NCBI RefSeq assembly: GCF_044762745.1
Contig: NZ_JBIWEX010000011.1
Location: forward strand, 1 to 64,000
Direction: 5' to 3'
DNA: 64,000 nt
DNA from: Psychrobacillus sp044762745
Lineage (GTDB): Bacteria; Bacillota; Bacilli; Bacillales_A; Planococcaceae
Made by a program: the position numbers and the translations under genes
Shown here: in pieces, positions 8,431 through 17,227 of the stretch
How positions within the stretch are numbered: position 1 is the stretch's first letter
Layout: every line of letters begins with the position of its first letter
Notes under the pieces: model-generated
What the model saw: the letters and a program-made list of their open reading frames with translations, nothing else
What the model was told of the DNA's origin: nothing
The model's database searches: none

Positions 8431-9276
8431 TTACACTCCCTTTACATCTACAAGAATATTATCGATTAAACGTGCTTTTTCAAAAAATACGGCTGTTGCA
8501 AATAAAAGCTGGCTCGCATGCTCGGAAACTGGTTGCAATAGCGGGTATGTTACGACTTCAAAATAATCTATTTTACCAGCTGTATGTTCTTCAATATGTG
8601 CTTTACCTACTGCGATGGCTTCATCCACATTTTTCGTTTGCTTCCATTGCTCTGTTGCTAGTGTAAGAGCTTTGTGTAAATGAATAGCCTCTGCTCTTTC
8701 CGATTCACTTAAAAACACATTACGAGAACTTTTTGCAAGGCCGTCTGCTTCACGAACTGTTTGGACACGAACAATTTGTACCGGGAAATTATAAGCATGT
8801 ACAAATGTTTCAATAATGGCTAATTGCTGTGCATCTTTTTGACCAAAATACGCATTTGTTGGTTGTACAAGGTTAAATAATTTTGTGATAACTTTTAATA
8901 CACCATCGAAATGCCCTGGTCTACTTTCTCCACATAGTTTGGTAGAAAGATTTCCTACTTGTATCGTAATCCCACTTTCAAATGGATACATTTCTTCTGG
9001 CGTAGGATTAAATATAAGATCCACACCAGCTTCTGTAGCAATTTTCAAATCGCGCTCGATGTCTCGTGGATATCGATCTAAATCTTCATTTGGTCCAAAT
9101 TGTGCAGGATTGACGAAAATGCTCGCAACGACGAAGTCATTTTCTTTTCTTGCTCTATTTAACAATGCTTGATGGCCTTCATGTAAATATCCCATCGTTG
9201 GGACAAGACCGATTGTTTTATTTTTATTTGCTTTGAGTATATGTTTTAGCTCATCTATTGTTTGAACTGTTTGCAT
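8431..9276 (-). CDS. panC: Pantothenate synthetase
   Basis: Joins pantoate and beta-alanine with ATP hydrolysis to AMP. The 281-residue protein carries the nucleotidyltransferase signature PTMGYLHEGHQALL (HIGH-like EGH) and the YFGQKDAQQLAII and SSRNVFLS motifs for pantoate and ATP binding. ATG at 9276 has GGAGG eight bases upstream, inside the end of panB; the genes overlap by 26 bp, which implies translational coupling. Confidence 0.98.
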   Translation of the reverse strand: MQTVQTIDELKHILKANKNKTIGLVPTMGYLHEGHQALLNRARKENDFVVASIFVNPAQFGPNEDLDRYPRDIERDLKIATEAGVDLIFNPTPEEMYPFESGITIQVGNLSTKLCGESRPGHFDGVLKVITKLFNLVQPTNAYFGQKDAQQLAIIETFVHAYNFPVQIVRVQTVREADGLAKSSRNVFLSESERAEAIHLHKALTLATEQWKQTKNVDEAIAVGKAHIEEHTAGKIDYFEVVTYPLLQPVSEHASQLLFATAVFFEKARLIDNILVDVKGV

Positions 9277-10111
9277 GAGTAGTGCCTCCGTACAATTGGT
9301 TTAGTTGCTCTTCTTTCATTGTAAATGAATGCTCTAAGGCTGGAAAAACTCCACTTTTGACTTCTTCCACATATTGCCTGATACCTGCTGCAATAGGCTC
9401 GCCAACATTGGCATATTCCTTTACAAATTTCGGAATATGATGCGTGCCGTATTTCACTAAATCGTGGAATACTAATACTTGACCGTCAGCTGTAGCCCCT
9501 GCTCCGATACCAATTGTCGGAATAATTAGAACTTCTGAAATTTTTTCGGTTAATTGATGCGGAATACATTCCAATACGACTGCACAAGCTCCTGCTAGTT
9601 CACATTTTTTCGCATCTTCGATTAATTTCTCTGCTGCTTCTGCGGTCTTTCCTTGTACTTTATATCCTCCAAGCACACCTGCAGACTGTGGTGTTAAGCC
9701 TAGATGCGCCACAACCGGGATTCCTGCTGATGTCAACTTCTCAATAACTAGCAGAACATCATCTGCACCTTCGACTTTTACTGCTTGAGCACCAGTTTGT
9801 TGCATAATTTTCACGGCATTTGCAAGTGACTGATCTAGTGATCCGTGATACGTACCAAATGGCATATCCACGACTAGAAATGTATTCGGTGCGCCTCTTC
9901 TTGTTGCTTTTCCGTGATGAATCATATCATCCATCGTAACAAGTACAGTAGAATCATATCCTAGCACAACCATTCCAACAGAATCTCCTACTAAAATCAT
10001 GTCGATTCCCGCTTCTTCCGCAAATTTGGCAGTCGGGTGGTCATACGCTGTCATCATCGTAATCTTCTCTTCTTTTTTCTTCATTTCTACAAAATTACTC
10101 GTCGTTTTCAA
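9251..10111 (-). CDS. panB: 3-methyl-2-oxobutanoate hydroxymethyltransferase
   Basis: First committed step of pantothenate synthesis: transfers hydroxymethyl from methylene-tetrahydrofolate to ketoisovalerate to give ketopantoate. The 286 residues include MMTAYDHPTAKFAEEAG, LVGDSVGMVVLGYDST (metal-binding Asp) and the catalytic Glu region near VVLECIPHQL. The start is TTG at 10111 with AGAGGAGG seven bases upstream. It leads the panBCD operon and is preceded by a leader RNA able to form terminator and antiterminator hairpins. Confidence 0.97.
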   Translation of the reverse strand: MKTTSNFVEMKKKEEKITMMTAYDHPTAKFAEEAGIDMILVGDSVGMVVLGYDSTVLVTMDDMIHHGKATRRGAPNTFLVVDMPFGTYHGSLDQSLANAVKIMQQTGAQAVKVEGADDVLLVIEKLTSAGIPVVAHLGLTPQSAGVLGGYKVQGKTAEAAEKLIEDAKKCELAGACAVVLECIPHQLTEKISEVLIIPTIGIGAGATADGQVLVFHDLVKYGTHHIPKFVKEYANVGEPIAAGIRQYVEEVKSGVFPALEHSFTMKEEQLNQLYGGTTHANSSNNR

Positions 10112-10139
10112 TTAAATTCCTCCTCTTTTAAGTGGAGAG

Positions 10140-10300
10140 AAAACCAACTAAAAAGCCCTCTGTTCCAAAAGTGGACAGAAGGGCAGAAAATGTAAAATCA
10201 AAGGTTTTCTCCGTCCCTGTCATCGTAGATCAAGGCAGACTATTCAATTACTTGTGCTATTTACTACTGGTGCAGTTCGCCAAACGATACTGCCCTTCGC
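10140..10300 (-). promoter_or_regulatory. Candidate attenuator/riboswitch leader of panBCD
   Basis: On the minus strand an intrinsic terminator (GCCCTTCTGT to ACAGAGGGC, 10183-10156, followed by five T) lies about 45 bp before panB. The upstream run 10220-10205 can pair with 10190-10175 (13 of 16 positions, including two G-U), which would sequester the terminator's 5' arm. In addition GAAGGGCAG (10298-10290) is an exact complement of CTGCCCTTC (10186-10178) and can alternatively pair with CTGCCTT (10239-10233). This set of mutually exclusive helices is typical of a riboswitch or attenuator. I do not recognise the class. A frame for 31 residues (ATG near 10223) lacks a convincing ribosome-binding site. 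Confidence 0.6.
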
Positions 10301-10304
10301 TTAC

Positions 10305-10334
10305 AGAATAACAGAAATTTGCTTTGGCGTCCAA
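10305..10334 (-). promoter_or_regulatory. Candidate sigma-A promoter for panBCD
   Basis: TTGGAC (10334-10329), an 18-bp spacer and TATTCT (10310-10305) fit a vegetative promoter. Transcription would begin near 10298, just at the GAAGGGCAG segment of the leader. Confidence 0.5.
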
Positions 10335-10415
10335 ATGATTTTACTTAACGGGTTGAACTTTTATACCCCAACGACACCTACCTCATGGATGCTTGTACTG
10401 TTTGTCCAATGAACA

Positions 10416-10922
10416 TTAGCCTTCTTTTTCTAAAAAAAGACGTACTTCTCTTGGAGATTTTAAAACAATGATTTTCTTATTTTTAGGCAATTGCTCAAGC
10501 TTCTTTAAAACAATAGGTTTCTTTGTTTTCGGATAATCCCAAACCCATTTCAGAAAGCTAATATCTAACCTTTCTTTCATACCTACAGCCATATCTGGTC
10601 TTGATTTACCTTGGTAACGAACCATTCGTTTAAAAACACGATAGATGCATATTATTCGACTAATATCTACAAAAATAATAGTGTCTGCAGCATTTAATCT
10701 TATATCCAATGTACCGTTATAATTTCCATCAATAATCCATTCTTCTTGTGTAACTAATTCATTCTGCACTTTTCTTTGTTCCTCTTTTGATGTCATCACC
10801 CAATTTGGTTTCCAAAACAATGCATCCAAATGATAAACCTCTATGTTCAACTTTTCCCCTAGTTTTCTAGCAAGAGTGGACTTTCCAGACCCTCCTGAAC
10901 CAATTAAAGCTATCTTTTTCAT
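10416..10922 (-). CDS. P-loop kinase-like protein (FlaR/adenylate-kinase-like family)
   Basis: A 168-residue P-loop NTPase with Walker A GSGGSGKST at residues 8-16, the HLDALFWKPNW segment and IIDGNYNGTLDIRL, which together mark the family often annotated as DNA topology modulation protein FlaR or shikimate/adenylate kinase-like. No experimental role can be inferred. It lies in a three-gene insertion between panB and birA, 36 bp after the next kinase-like gene. The substrate is unknown. Confidence 0.75.
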   Translation of the reverse strand: MKKIALIGSGGSGKSTLARKLGEKLNIEVYHLDALFWKPNWVMTSKEEQRKVQNELVTQEEWIIDGNYNGTLDIRLNAADTIIFVDISRIICIYRVFKRMVRYQGKSRPDMAVGMKERLDISFLKWVWDYPKTKKPIVLKKLEQLPKNKKIIVLKSPREVRLFLEKEG

Positions 10923-10958
10923 AATCCACCTCTTTGTAAATATCCCTTGCCTTCTATA

Positions 10959-11510
10959 CTAAACAATTTGAACAATTTTTTGAATAATAGACTGAATCTC
11001 ATCTGGTCTTTTGATGACAAATAAATGCTCTGCCTCGCCTTCTCTTGGTTCAATCACATCGCTATTATTTGTCTCTTCTTGCTGTCGTGACAACACTTCT
11101 TCAAAAGTTGAAGCAGTTCTTAATATCGCTGTACTACGCTGACTTTTCACAATCCGCTCATTAAGCACTGATTCTGGAAGATCAAAATACACTAGGATGG
11201 ATGTGAATCCATTGTTCCGAAAATGATCAAGCAGTTTCAAACGAGCTTTGAGATTGCGATTTGCATTGCAAAGAATGAGATGGCAACTAGTATCATTCAC
11301 TGCATAATTTACAATGGTTTGCGTGAGAGCGTACTTTATTATATTGCTTCCTTCTTTTGGTAGTAATGATTCGTAGTATGTATGAAGGAATTCAGCATGT
11401 ATATCTTGATCGATCACCACTGAGTTAGGTAACTCTTTTTCTAAAGCTTTTGCAAATGTAGTTTTTCCACTATGGGTTAAACCGACAGTCATAATTATGA
11501 GCCTATTCAT
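10959..11510 (-). CDS. AAA/P-loop kinase-like protein, substrate unknown
   Basis: A 183-residue protein with Walker A GLTHSGKTT at residues 10-18, a kinase-like VVIDQDIHAEF segment and the LCNANRNLKARLKLLDHF region resembling small-molecule kinases of the Zeta-toxin/polynucleotide-kinase group (AAA_33). No toxin partner or signal peptide is seen. It belongs to the accessory block 10416-12399 and likely shares a transcript with its neighbours. Function is unassigned. Confidence 0.7.
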   Translation of the reverse strand: MNRLIIMTVGLTHSGKTTFAKALEKELPNSVVIDQDIHAEFLHTYYESLLPKEGSNIIKYALTQTIVNYAVNDTSCHLILCNANRNLKARLKLLDHFRNNGFTSILVYFDLPESVLNERIVKSQRSTAILRTASTFEEVLSRQQEETNNSDVIEPREGEAEHLFVIKRPDEIQSIIQKIVQIV

Positions 11511-11562
11511 GACAATCGCTCCATTCTCAAAGATTATTTAATATTCTTCTAAATCATTGCTC

Positions 11563-12399
11563 TTATTTCACAACAGCACGGAAATGAGTTTTAAGTAAAT
11601 CTTTCGCTTTTTTTGTATTAAGAGAAGTATCCAATGGTAAATGTCGTGCGTGCCCTTCTTCAATTAAATACGGATGTACAGCACTTCGATCATACCCAAG
11701 TTGCGTCAATCGCTTTTGATAAAAGGAATAATAGCTTTCTTTTTGCATAGGTCCCACATGTAACATGCCAGTAAATTCTTTCATTGCCACTTCAAGTACC
11801 GCATTTGATAAATCAACAACGTGCACAAAGGTTTTATATAAATTGGAAGCAGCTTTTGTTGGTTGACCTTCTTTGATTTGTTTGAGAATCCTTTTAGTTC
11901 GCTGTTCAATGTTTTGATTGAAGTTCTCACCATAAAGTGGGCCTGTCCGGAGTATGACATGATTTATATGGCAACTTCTAATTATATTTTCAGCCTTCAT
12001 TTTAGCATTAACATAAGTTGACAAAGGTGCATCACTAGGAAGTGAGCCTGTCTTGTCTGATTCTACAAAGCCCCCAGTACCATCTACAAATAGGGCATCC
12101 GTTGATAGGAAAATAAGCCTGGTTTCCTTTTGGATAATTGTCAATAAATTTGTAAGACCTAAATCTGTAAGCAAGTTCTCTTTTTCCCCATCCATAATAG
12201 ACCAAATTATTATTTCAGGCTCAAGTTGCGAGATAACATTTTCTATTGATAGTTTATCTGTTACATCTACTTGAATAATATTTACATTTTCATTTGGATA
12301 ACGCGAGGTACCGTATACTACCACATTTTCTTTTCTTGAAGCCAAATCAAATAGAGTTGAACCTAAGTAGCCGGTTGCTCCTAATATGAGGATTTTCAC
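11563..12399 (-). CDS. NAD(P)-dependent epimerase/reductase, RmlD-like
   Basis: A 278-residue extended short-chain dehydrogenase. The N-terminal Rossmann motif is GATGYLGS (residues 7-14), the catalytic Tyr-x3-Lys is YVNAK near 130, and FLSTDALFVDG resembles the STDYVFDG region of dTDP-4-dehydrorhamnose reductases. The ILRTGPLYGE substrate loop also fits. No rhamnose or other sugar-nucleotide genes are nearby, so the substrate is unknown. It heads the three-gene insertion between birA and panB. Confidence 0.78.
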   Translation of the reverse strand: MKILILGATGYLGSTLFDLASRKENVVVYGTSRYPNENVNIIQVDVTDKLSIENVISQLEPEIIIWSIMDGEKENLLTDLGLTNLLTIIQKETRLIFLSTDALFVDGTGGFVESDKTGSLPSDAPLSTYVNAKMKAENIIRSCHINHVILRTGPLYGENFNQNIEQRTKRILKQIKEGQPTKAASNLYKTFVHVVDLSNAVLEVAMKEFTGMLHVGPMQKESYYSFYQKRLTQLGYDRSAVHPYLIEEGHARHLPLDTSLNTKKAKDLLKTHFRAVVK

Positions 12400-12570
12400 T
12401 TTTTATCTACTCCTAAGTCTCTAGTTAATAGTCACAGTTTCTTATTTCGAGAATGACATCAATGATTCCTCTTTATTGTTTGTTTTATTCAATTCTTTAT
12501 AATGTTCCGTAATTTTAGCGAATTTTAATAGGACTCGCAATATAGATGCAGCAGATCACTCCACAAAATA

Positions 12571-12605
12571 CAAAAAAGCTCCCGAAATCATATTCTCGGG
12601 AGCTT
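12571..12605 (-). terminator. Terminator after birA
   Basis: AGCTCCCGA (12577-12585) pairs with TCGGGAGCT (12596-12604), extended by A-T pairs, and on the minus strand is followed by T6. The stem is nearly the same as that after panD. It stands just after the birA stop at 12613. Confidence 0.9.
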
Positions 12606-12612
12606 GGATTAT

Positions 12613-13599
12613 TTATTTATTCATCAAATGGATATCCGCCGAATAAATACCTCGGATTTCGCCATTATCCAGTTTAAGCTCTAGCACGCCATCATTCGTA
12701 ATACCCAGTGCGACACCTTCTAATGTTTCGCGTAGCATGTTTGCACGAATGCGTTTTCCAATCGTACAATTATAACTTTCCCAAAGTAATTTAATCGGTT
12801 CAAAGCCATTTTCAACATATATATCTGCGTATTTTTCTAGATAGTATAATATTTTTGCTACGAGTTCTGCACGGTCTACTTCTTGTCCGGATTCCATTTT
12901 CAACGAAGTGGCAATCGATTGAATCGACTCATCAAATTCATCTACATCTTGATTGACGTTTACACCAATGCCGATAATAATCGCTTGTACACGGTCCATA
13001 TCTGCTTGAAGTTCGGTCAAAATGCCTGTTACTTTTTTGCCATTGATTAATAAATCATTTGGCCATTTGATTGCTGGCGAACAATTGGTCAAATCTTCAA
13101 TTGCACGTGTAATCGCAACTGCAGAAACGAGTGTAAATTGTGCCGCATACTGAGGACTTATTTCTGGGCGAATGATGACGCTCATCCAAATTCCTTTATT
13201 TGCCGAAGAATCCCACGGTCGTTCCAGCCTTCCACGACCAGCTGTTTGCTGTTCTGTAATGACGACCGTTCCATGAGATGCATGTTCACTTGCTTTTTCG
13301 GTTGCAATCGTTTGCGTCGATTCACAAACCGGATAATAGACTATATTTCTTCCAATAGACTTCGTTTCTAAATAAGATGTAATTCGTTCTTGTGACACAA
13401 TATCCGGAATGGATTGCAAAATATAGCCTTTTTTCTTAATTGCCTCAATAACATACCCGTCTTCTTCTATGCTTTTTAAGTGTTTCCAAATCATTGTTCG
13501 TGAAATATTCAATTCATCGGCCAATTTTTGACCTGAAATTGGTTCACCATTTGCACTAATAAGTTGGGAAAGTATCTTTTCTTTTACTGACATATTCAC
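12613..13599 (-). CDS. birA: BirA, biotin-protein ligase and biotin repressor
   Basis: Bifunctional enzyme that activates biotin to biotinyl-AMP, attaches it to carboxylases and represses biotin genes. The 328 residues contain an N-terminal winged helix (ISGQKLADELNISRTMIWKH), then the ligase core with QQTAGRGRLERPWDS (biotinyl-AMP loop) and IKWPNDLLINGKKVTGIL, and a C-terminal SH3-like domain. The start is GTG at 13599, 11 bases after AAAGGA; ATG at 13593 is too distant. In B. subtilis birA is followed directly by panB; here three genes intervene. Confidence 0.96.
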   Translation of the reverse strand: MNMSVKEKILSQLISANGEPISGQKLADELNISRTMIWKHLKSIEEDGYVIEAIKKKGYILQSIPDIVSQERITSYLETKSIGRNIVYYPVCESTQTIATEKASEHASHGTVVITEQQTAGRGRLERPWDSSANKGIWMSVIIRPEISPQYAAQFTLVSAVAITRAIEDLTNCSPAIKWPNDLLINGKKVTGILTELQADMDRVQAIIIGIGVNVNQDVDEFDESIQSIATSLKMESGQEVDRAELVAKILYYLEKYADIYVENGFEPIKLLWESYNCTIGKRIRANMLRETLEGVALGITNDGVLELKLDNGEIRGIYSADIHLMNK

Positions 13600-13700
13600 G
13601 AAAAAACCATTCCTTTATCTAATTGTATTTTTCAAATTCTCCATACTTTTACAAATTAGCTTATCTATTACTCCCCTAATCACATCCGTAATTAAGGGTA

Positions 13701-14882
13701 TTAATTTTGCTGGCGAAAAAACCATTCTTTTATCTGTTTTCTATCATTGGTCAATTCACCATTTACAATAGAGATGATTAATTTTTCAAGAACTTCTCTA
13801 ATCCATGGGCCTCTTTTTTTCTGTGTCCACTCCATTAAATCATTGCCGTTTACGACTATTTCTTTGACGGATGAAATAGGAAGTGCAGCTTTTATCTGCT
13901 GTATTTGTTCAACTGTATATGCTACTTCCATGTTCATCAGTTGTTTTGCATAACTTGCGGCTGCTATTAACACATCCTCGTTAAATTGAAAAAAGTTATA
14001 AGGACTCCAATACCCTTTTTCTAGCTGCTCCACTGCAGCTAAAACATGTTTCACATGTGCTTTTTCGGCGTTCGAACATTTATAAAGGGAAAGGTAAGTC
14101 CCTAGTTCACTAGGCGGTTGCATAAGTGCAAAATATGCCCATCCGTTTGCTGCATTTCCGAAGCTAGAAAAACGTTCCCAACTATGGTAATACGTTTTCC
14201 AATCACCTCGAAAACTGTCTGATAACTGACTGGAAACAAATAAATTCATGCCATTTCCCACAAAATCACTTATCCAAATTTTCTCCAACTCTACTTTAAC
14301 TCGTTCTAAGGAAACATGAGCAATCAAAGGATGAAGCGATTGAATGGCTTCCATTGTATCCGAGTGCAGAGAATAGTTCAGCTGTGCGGAAAATCGAATA
14401 GCTCGAAGCATACGAAGTGCATCCTCAGAAAAACGTTTAGTTGGATCCCCAACGGCTCTTATAATGTTATTTTCGATGTCTTCCCTGCCACCAAAATAAT
14501 CGATGAGCTCATCCGACTTAGATAATGCCATTGCATTCATCGTGAAATCTCGTCTTTGTAAATCTTCGTGAAGTGTTCGAACAAATGTAACAGCGTCCGG
14601 TCTTCTATAATCGGTGTATGTGGCTTCAGTACGAAATGTCGTCACTTCAATCGACTCTTTTAATACAACAAGCACGGTACCATGTTCGATTCCTACGTCA
14701 ATTGTGTGAGGAAATAACTGTTTGACCTCATTCGGTGTGGCATTCGTTGTCACATCTATATCATTTGCATCCACATTCCTTATGAAATCACGGACTGCAC
14801 CTCCGACAACATATGCTTCAAAACCAGCATTTTCAAGTGTTTCGATTACTTTATAAGCTTCTGGCCACCGAGTTTTCATCAT
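13701..14882 (-). CDS. cca: CCA-adding enzyme (tRNA nucleotidyltransferase)
   Basis: Adds or repairs the 3' CCA of tRNAs without a nucleic-acid template. The 393-residue class II enzyme shows GGAVRD at residues 22-27, the catalytic pair in NDIDVTT, RRDFTMNAMAL and the EDALRMLRAIRF nucleotide-specificity region. The start ATGATG lies one base after the bshA stop, so the genes are probably co-translated. The order bshA-cca-birA is that of B. subtilis. Confidence 0.97.
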   Translation of the reverse strand: MMKTRWPEAYKVIETLENAGFEAYVVGGAVRDFIRNVDANDIDVTTNATPNEVKQLFPHTIDVGIEHGTVLVVLKESIEVTTFRTEATYTDYRRPDAVTFVRTLHEDLQRRDFTMNAMALSKSDELIDYFGGREDIENNIIRAVGDPTKRFSEDALRMLRAIRFSAQLNYSLHSDTMEAIQSLHPLIAHVSLERVKVELEKIWISDFVGNGMNLFVSSQLSDSFRGDWKTYYHSWERFSSFGNAANGWAYFALMQPPSELGTYLSLYKCSNAEKAHVKHVLAAVEQLEKGYWSPYNFFQFNEDVLIAAASYAKQLMNMEVAYTVEQIQQIKAALPISSVKEIVVNGNDLMEWTQKKRGPWIREVLEKLIISIVNGELTNDRKQIKEWFFRQQN

Positions 14883-14883
14883 T

Positions 14884-16014
14884 TTATTTCTTCGCCACTC
14901 TTTCGTACATCGCTTCGTACTGTTCTACAATTTTTTTCGAACTAAATCGTTCTTCAATGAACTTTAATGAAGTTTCGACCATTTGTTTATGTAAAGTGGG
15001 ATCTTGTAATAATTGAATCCCGTATTCCCCTACTTTTTCAATATCTCCAAGCTCTACTAAATAGCCATTTTCTCCGTGCATGATCACTTCAGGAATACCA
15101 CCAACATTTGTACCTATACATGGTACTTCACAAGCCATTGCTTCTAATAATACTAAACCGAACGATTCTTTTTGTGAAAGTAGAAGCATTAAATCGGAAA
15201 TGGAATATAGCTCGGACAAATTTTCTTGTTTCCCAAGAAATAAAACATCTCGTTCAAAAGACGTTCCTTTAACATATTCCATTACTGGATGTTTTTCAGG
15301 ACCATCTCCAACTAAAAGAAGCTTTGCGGGTACCTCTTTACGGATTAGTTCAAAACTTTTCACTATATCAGGAACACGCTTCACTTTCCTAAAATTAGAA
15401 ACATGAATTACTACTTTTTCATTTGGCGCAATCCCTAATAATTCTTTCAAATTACCTGCATCTTTTTTGTAATATTCTTGTTCATCTACAAAGTTGTAAA
15501 TTGTTTCTATTTCTTGTTGTGGCGCTATTAATTCCATTGTTTGATTTACCAATGAATGCGAAACGGCTGTAACAACATCGGATTGTTCAATACCATATCG
15601 GATTGCTCCGGAAAGAGAAGAATCATCCCCTAATACGGTAATATCTGTTCCGTGCAATGTCGTCACAATGCCAATATCCGATTTTGCCATATCTTTCGCT
15701 AGAATTGCACACACTGCATGTGGCATTGCATAATGCACATGCAGTACGTCTAATTCTTCGTCTATAATCACTTCTGCCATTTTATTTGCTAAAGCAATAT
15801 CATACGGCGCATATTGAAAAACAGAATAACTATTTACTTCCACTTGATGAAATGTAATGGATGGATACATTTTGTTTAATCGAAATGGCATACTGGAAGT
15901 GATGAAATGTATTTCATGTCCTTTTTCAGCAAGCATTTTACCAAGTTCCGTGGCAATTACACCCGATCCACCAACAGATGGATAGCATGTAATCCCAATT
16001 TTTAATTTACGCAT
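14884..16014 (-). CDS. bshA: BshA, bacillithiol glycosyltransferase
   Basis: Transfers N-acetylglucosamine from UDP-GlcNAc to L-malate, the first step in bacillithiol synthesis. The 376-residue GT4-type enzyme has the family start MRKLKIGITCYPSVGGSG, TLHGTDITVLG, HVSNFRKVKR and the donor-binding ESFGLVLLEAMAC motif. ATG at 16014 is chosen from the B. subtilis start and a ribosome-binding site (TTAGGAAG, seven bases upstream); an in-frame upstream ATG at 16059 lies in the mgsA coding end. The deacetylase gene bshB1, normally between mgsA and bshA, is missing here. Confidence 0.96.
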   Translation of the reverse strand: MRKLKIGITCYPSVGGSGVIATELGKMLAEKGHEIHFITSSMPFRLNKMYPSITFHQVEVNSYSVFQYAPYDIALANKMAEVIIDEELDVLHVHYAMPHAVCAILAKDMAKSDIGIVTTLHGTDITVLGDDSSLSGAIRYGIEQSDVVTAVSHSLVNQTMELIAPQQEIETIYNFVDEQEYYKKDAGNLKELLGIAPNEKVVIHVSNFRKVKRVPDIVKSFELIRKEVPAKLLLVGDGPEKHPVMEYVKGTSFERDVLFLGKQENLSELYSISDLMLLLSQKESFGLVLLEAMACEVPCIGTNVGGIPEVIMHGENGYLVELGDIEKVGEYGIQLLQDPTLHKQMVETSLKFIEERFSSKKIVEQYEAMYERVAKK

Positions 16015-16025
16015 ACAATCACTTC

Positions 16026-16433
16026 CTAACGAGCGCGTCTTTCTTCCAATAAACGCCAATCTAAAAATCCTTTTTCAATACCTTTTAATAAAATCTCTGC
16101 TGTTCCCATATTCGTTGCAAGTGGGATTTGGTATACATCGCAAAGACGAATGAGTGCAGACACATCCGGTTCATGAGGTTGTGCTGTTAATGGATCGCGG
16201 AAAAAGATAACCATGTCCATTTCATTATTTGCGATTGCCGACCCAATTTGTTGGTCCCCGCCTAGTGGACCTGATTTATATCTAAATACCGATAGTCCAA
16301 CCTCATTTATAATGCGCGTGCCCGTCGTACCTGTCGCAAATAATTCATGTTCGCCTAAAATTGATTTATAGGCAGTTACAAATTGGACTAAATCTTCTTT
16401 TTTCTTGTCATGTGCTACTAATGCAATTCTCAT
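16026..16433 (-). CDS. mgsA: Methylglyoxal synthase
   Basis: Converts dihydroxyacetone phosphate to methylglyoxal and phosphate, a bypass of lower glycolysis. The 135 residues match the family length. VAHDKKKEDL, TGTTG (phosphate binding), GPLGGDQQIG (catalytic Asp) and FFRDPL are the expected motifs. It lies between dapB (15 bp upstream) and bshA (11 bp downstream), apparently in one operon. Confidence 0.97.
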   Translation of the reverse strand: MRIALVAHDKKKEDLVQFVTAYKSILGEHELFATGTTGTRIINEVGLSVFRYKSGPLGGDQQIGSAIANNEMDMVIFFRDPLTAQPHEPDVSALIRLCDVYQIPLATNMGTAEILLKGIEKGFLDWRLLEERRAR

Positions 16434-16448
16434 GCTGTCACGTCACTC

Positions 16449-17225
16449 CTATAAAATAATTTCTTCTAAGCCGTATATAAGTGTATTTCGTTTCATTATT
16501 TCTTGAATCGACAAAACGATACCAGACATGAACGAAGTACGATTAAACGAGTCGTGGCGAAGTGTGAGGAGTTGTCCCTCCCCACCCAGTAATACTTGTT
16601 GATGCGCTACTAAACCTGGCAAACGGACGCTATGAATATGCATTCCTTCAATATTGGCTCCTCTTGCACCAGCAAATATTTCTTCTTCCTCTGGATGTCC
16701 TTGTTCAAATGGATTCCTAGTATCTTGGATCATTTGCGCGGTTTTAATCGCCGTTCCTGACGGAGCATCAACTTTTCGATCATGGTGCATTTCAATTATT
16801 TCAACATCTGGCAAATATTTTGCTGCCGTTTGCGCAAATTTCATCATAAGAACTGCTCCGATCGAGAAATTCGGAGCGATAATACAACCAACCTGTTTTT
16901 CTTCTACTTTGCTACGTATCTCGTCTAATTGTAAATCAGTAAAGCCTGTAGTACCAATAACTGGCCTTACACCATATTCTAAAGCTGTCATAGCATGCCC
17001 AAAAACCGCTGTAGGTATAGTTAAATCCACTAAAACATCCGGCTCGGTTTGTTCAATCAGTTCCTCTAGTGACGTGAAAATTGGAATATTATCACCTGAA
17101 TACTCTTCCTCTTTTTTATTATCTAGCAATCCTACTAAAAGAAATTCCTCATTCTTAACGATTGTTGCAACCGCTTCTTTCCCCATTCTACCTCTTGGTC
17201 CTGCTATCACTACTTTAATAACCAA
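16449..17225 (-). CDS. dapB: 4-hydroxy-tetrahydrodipicolinate reductase
   Basis: NAD(P)H-dependent step of the lysine/diaminopimelate pathway, supplying peptidoglycan and spore dipicolinate precursors. The 258 residues show GPRGRMGKEAV (nucleotide binding), GTTGF, APNFSIGAVLMMKFA, the HHDRKVDAPSGTA active site and the C-terminal RLPGLVAHQQV. The start is TTG at 17225: AAGGAGG at 17239-17233 sits seven bases upstream, and any start farther up would place that site inside the gene. It begins 3 bp after ypjD. Confidence 0.96.
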   Translation of the reverse strand: MVIKVVIAGPRGRMGKEAVATIVKNEEFLLVGLLDNKKEEEYSGDNIPIFTSLEELIEQTEPDVLVDLTIPTAVFGHAMTALEYGVRPVIGTTGFTDLQLDEIRSKVEEKQVGCIIAPNFSIGAVLMMKFAQTAAKYLPDVEIIEMHHDRKVDAPSGTAIKTAQMIQDTRNPFEQGHPEEEEIFAGARGANIEGMHIHSVRLPGLVAHQQVLLGGEGQLLTLRHDSFNRTSFMSGIVLSIQEIMKRNTLIYGLEEIIL

Positions 17226-17227
17226 AG

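Noticed and set aside
10140..10223. Leader peptide of 31 residues (ATG near 10223) as the attenuation signal for panB
   Set aside because: There is no run of a regulated amino acid and no ribosome-binding site before the ATG; the frame could be chance.
10321..10334. c-di-GMP riboswitch (GEMM) core at the panB leader, from GGACGCCAAAGC
   Set aside because: The match has an extra C, none of the other GEMM segments follow, and the site falls upstream of the inferred transcription start (it overlaps the -35).
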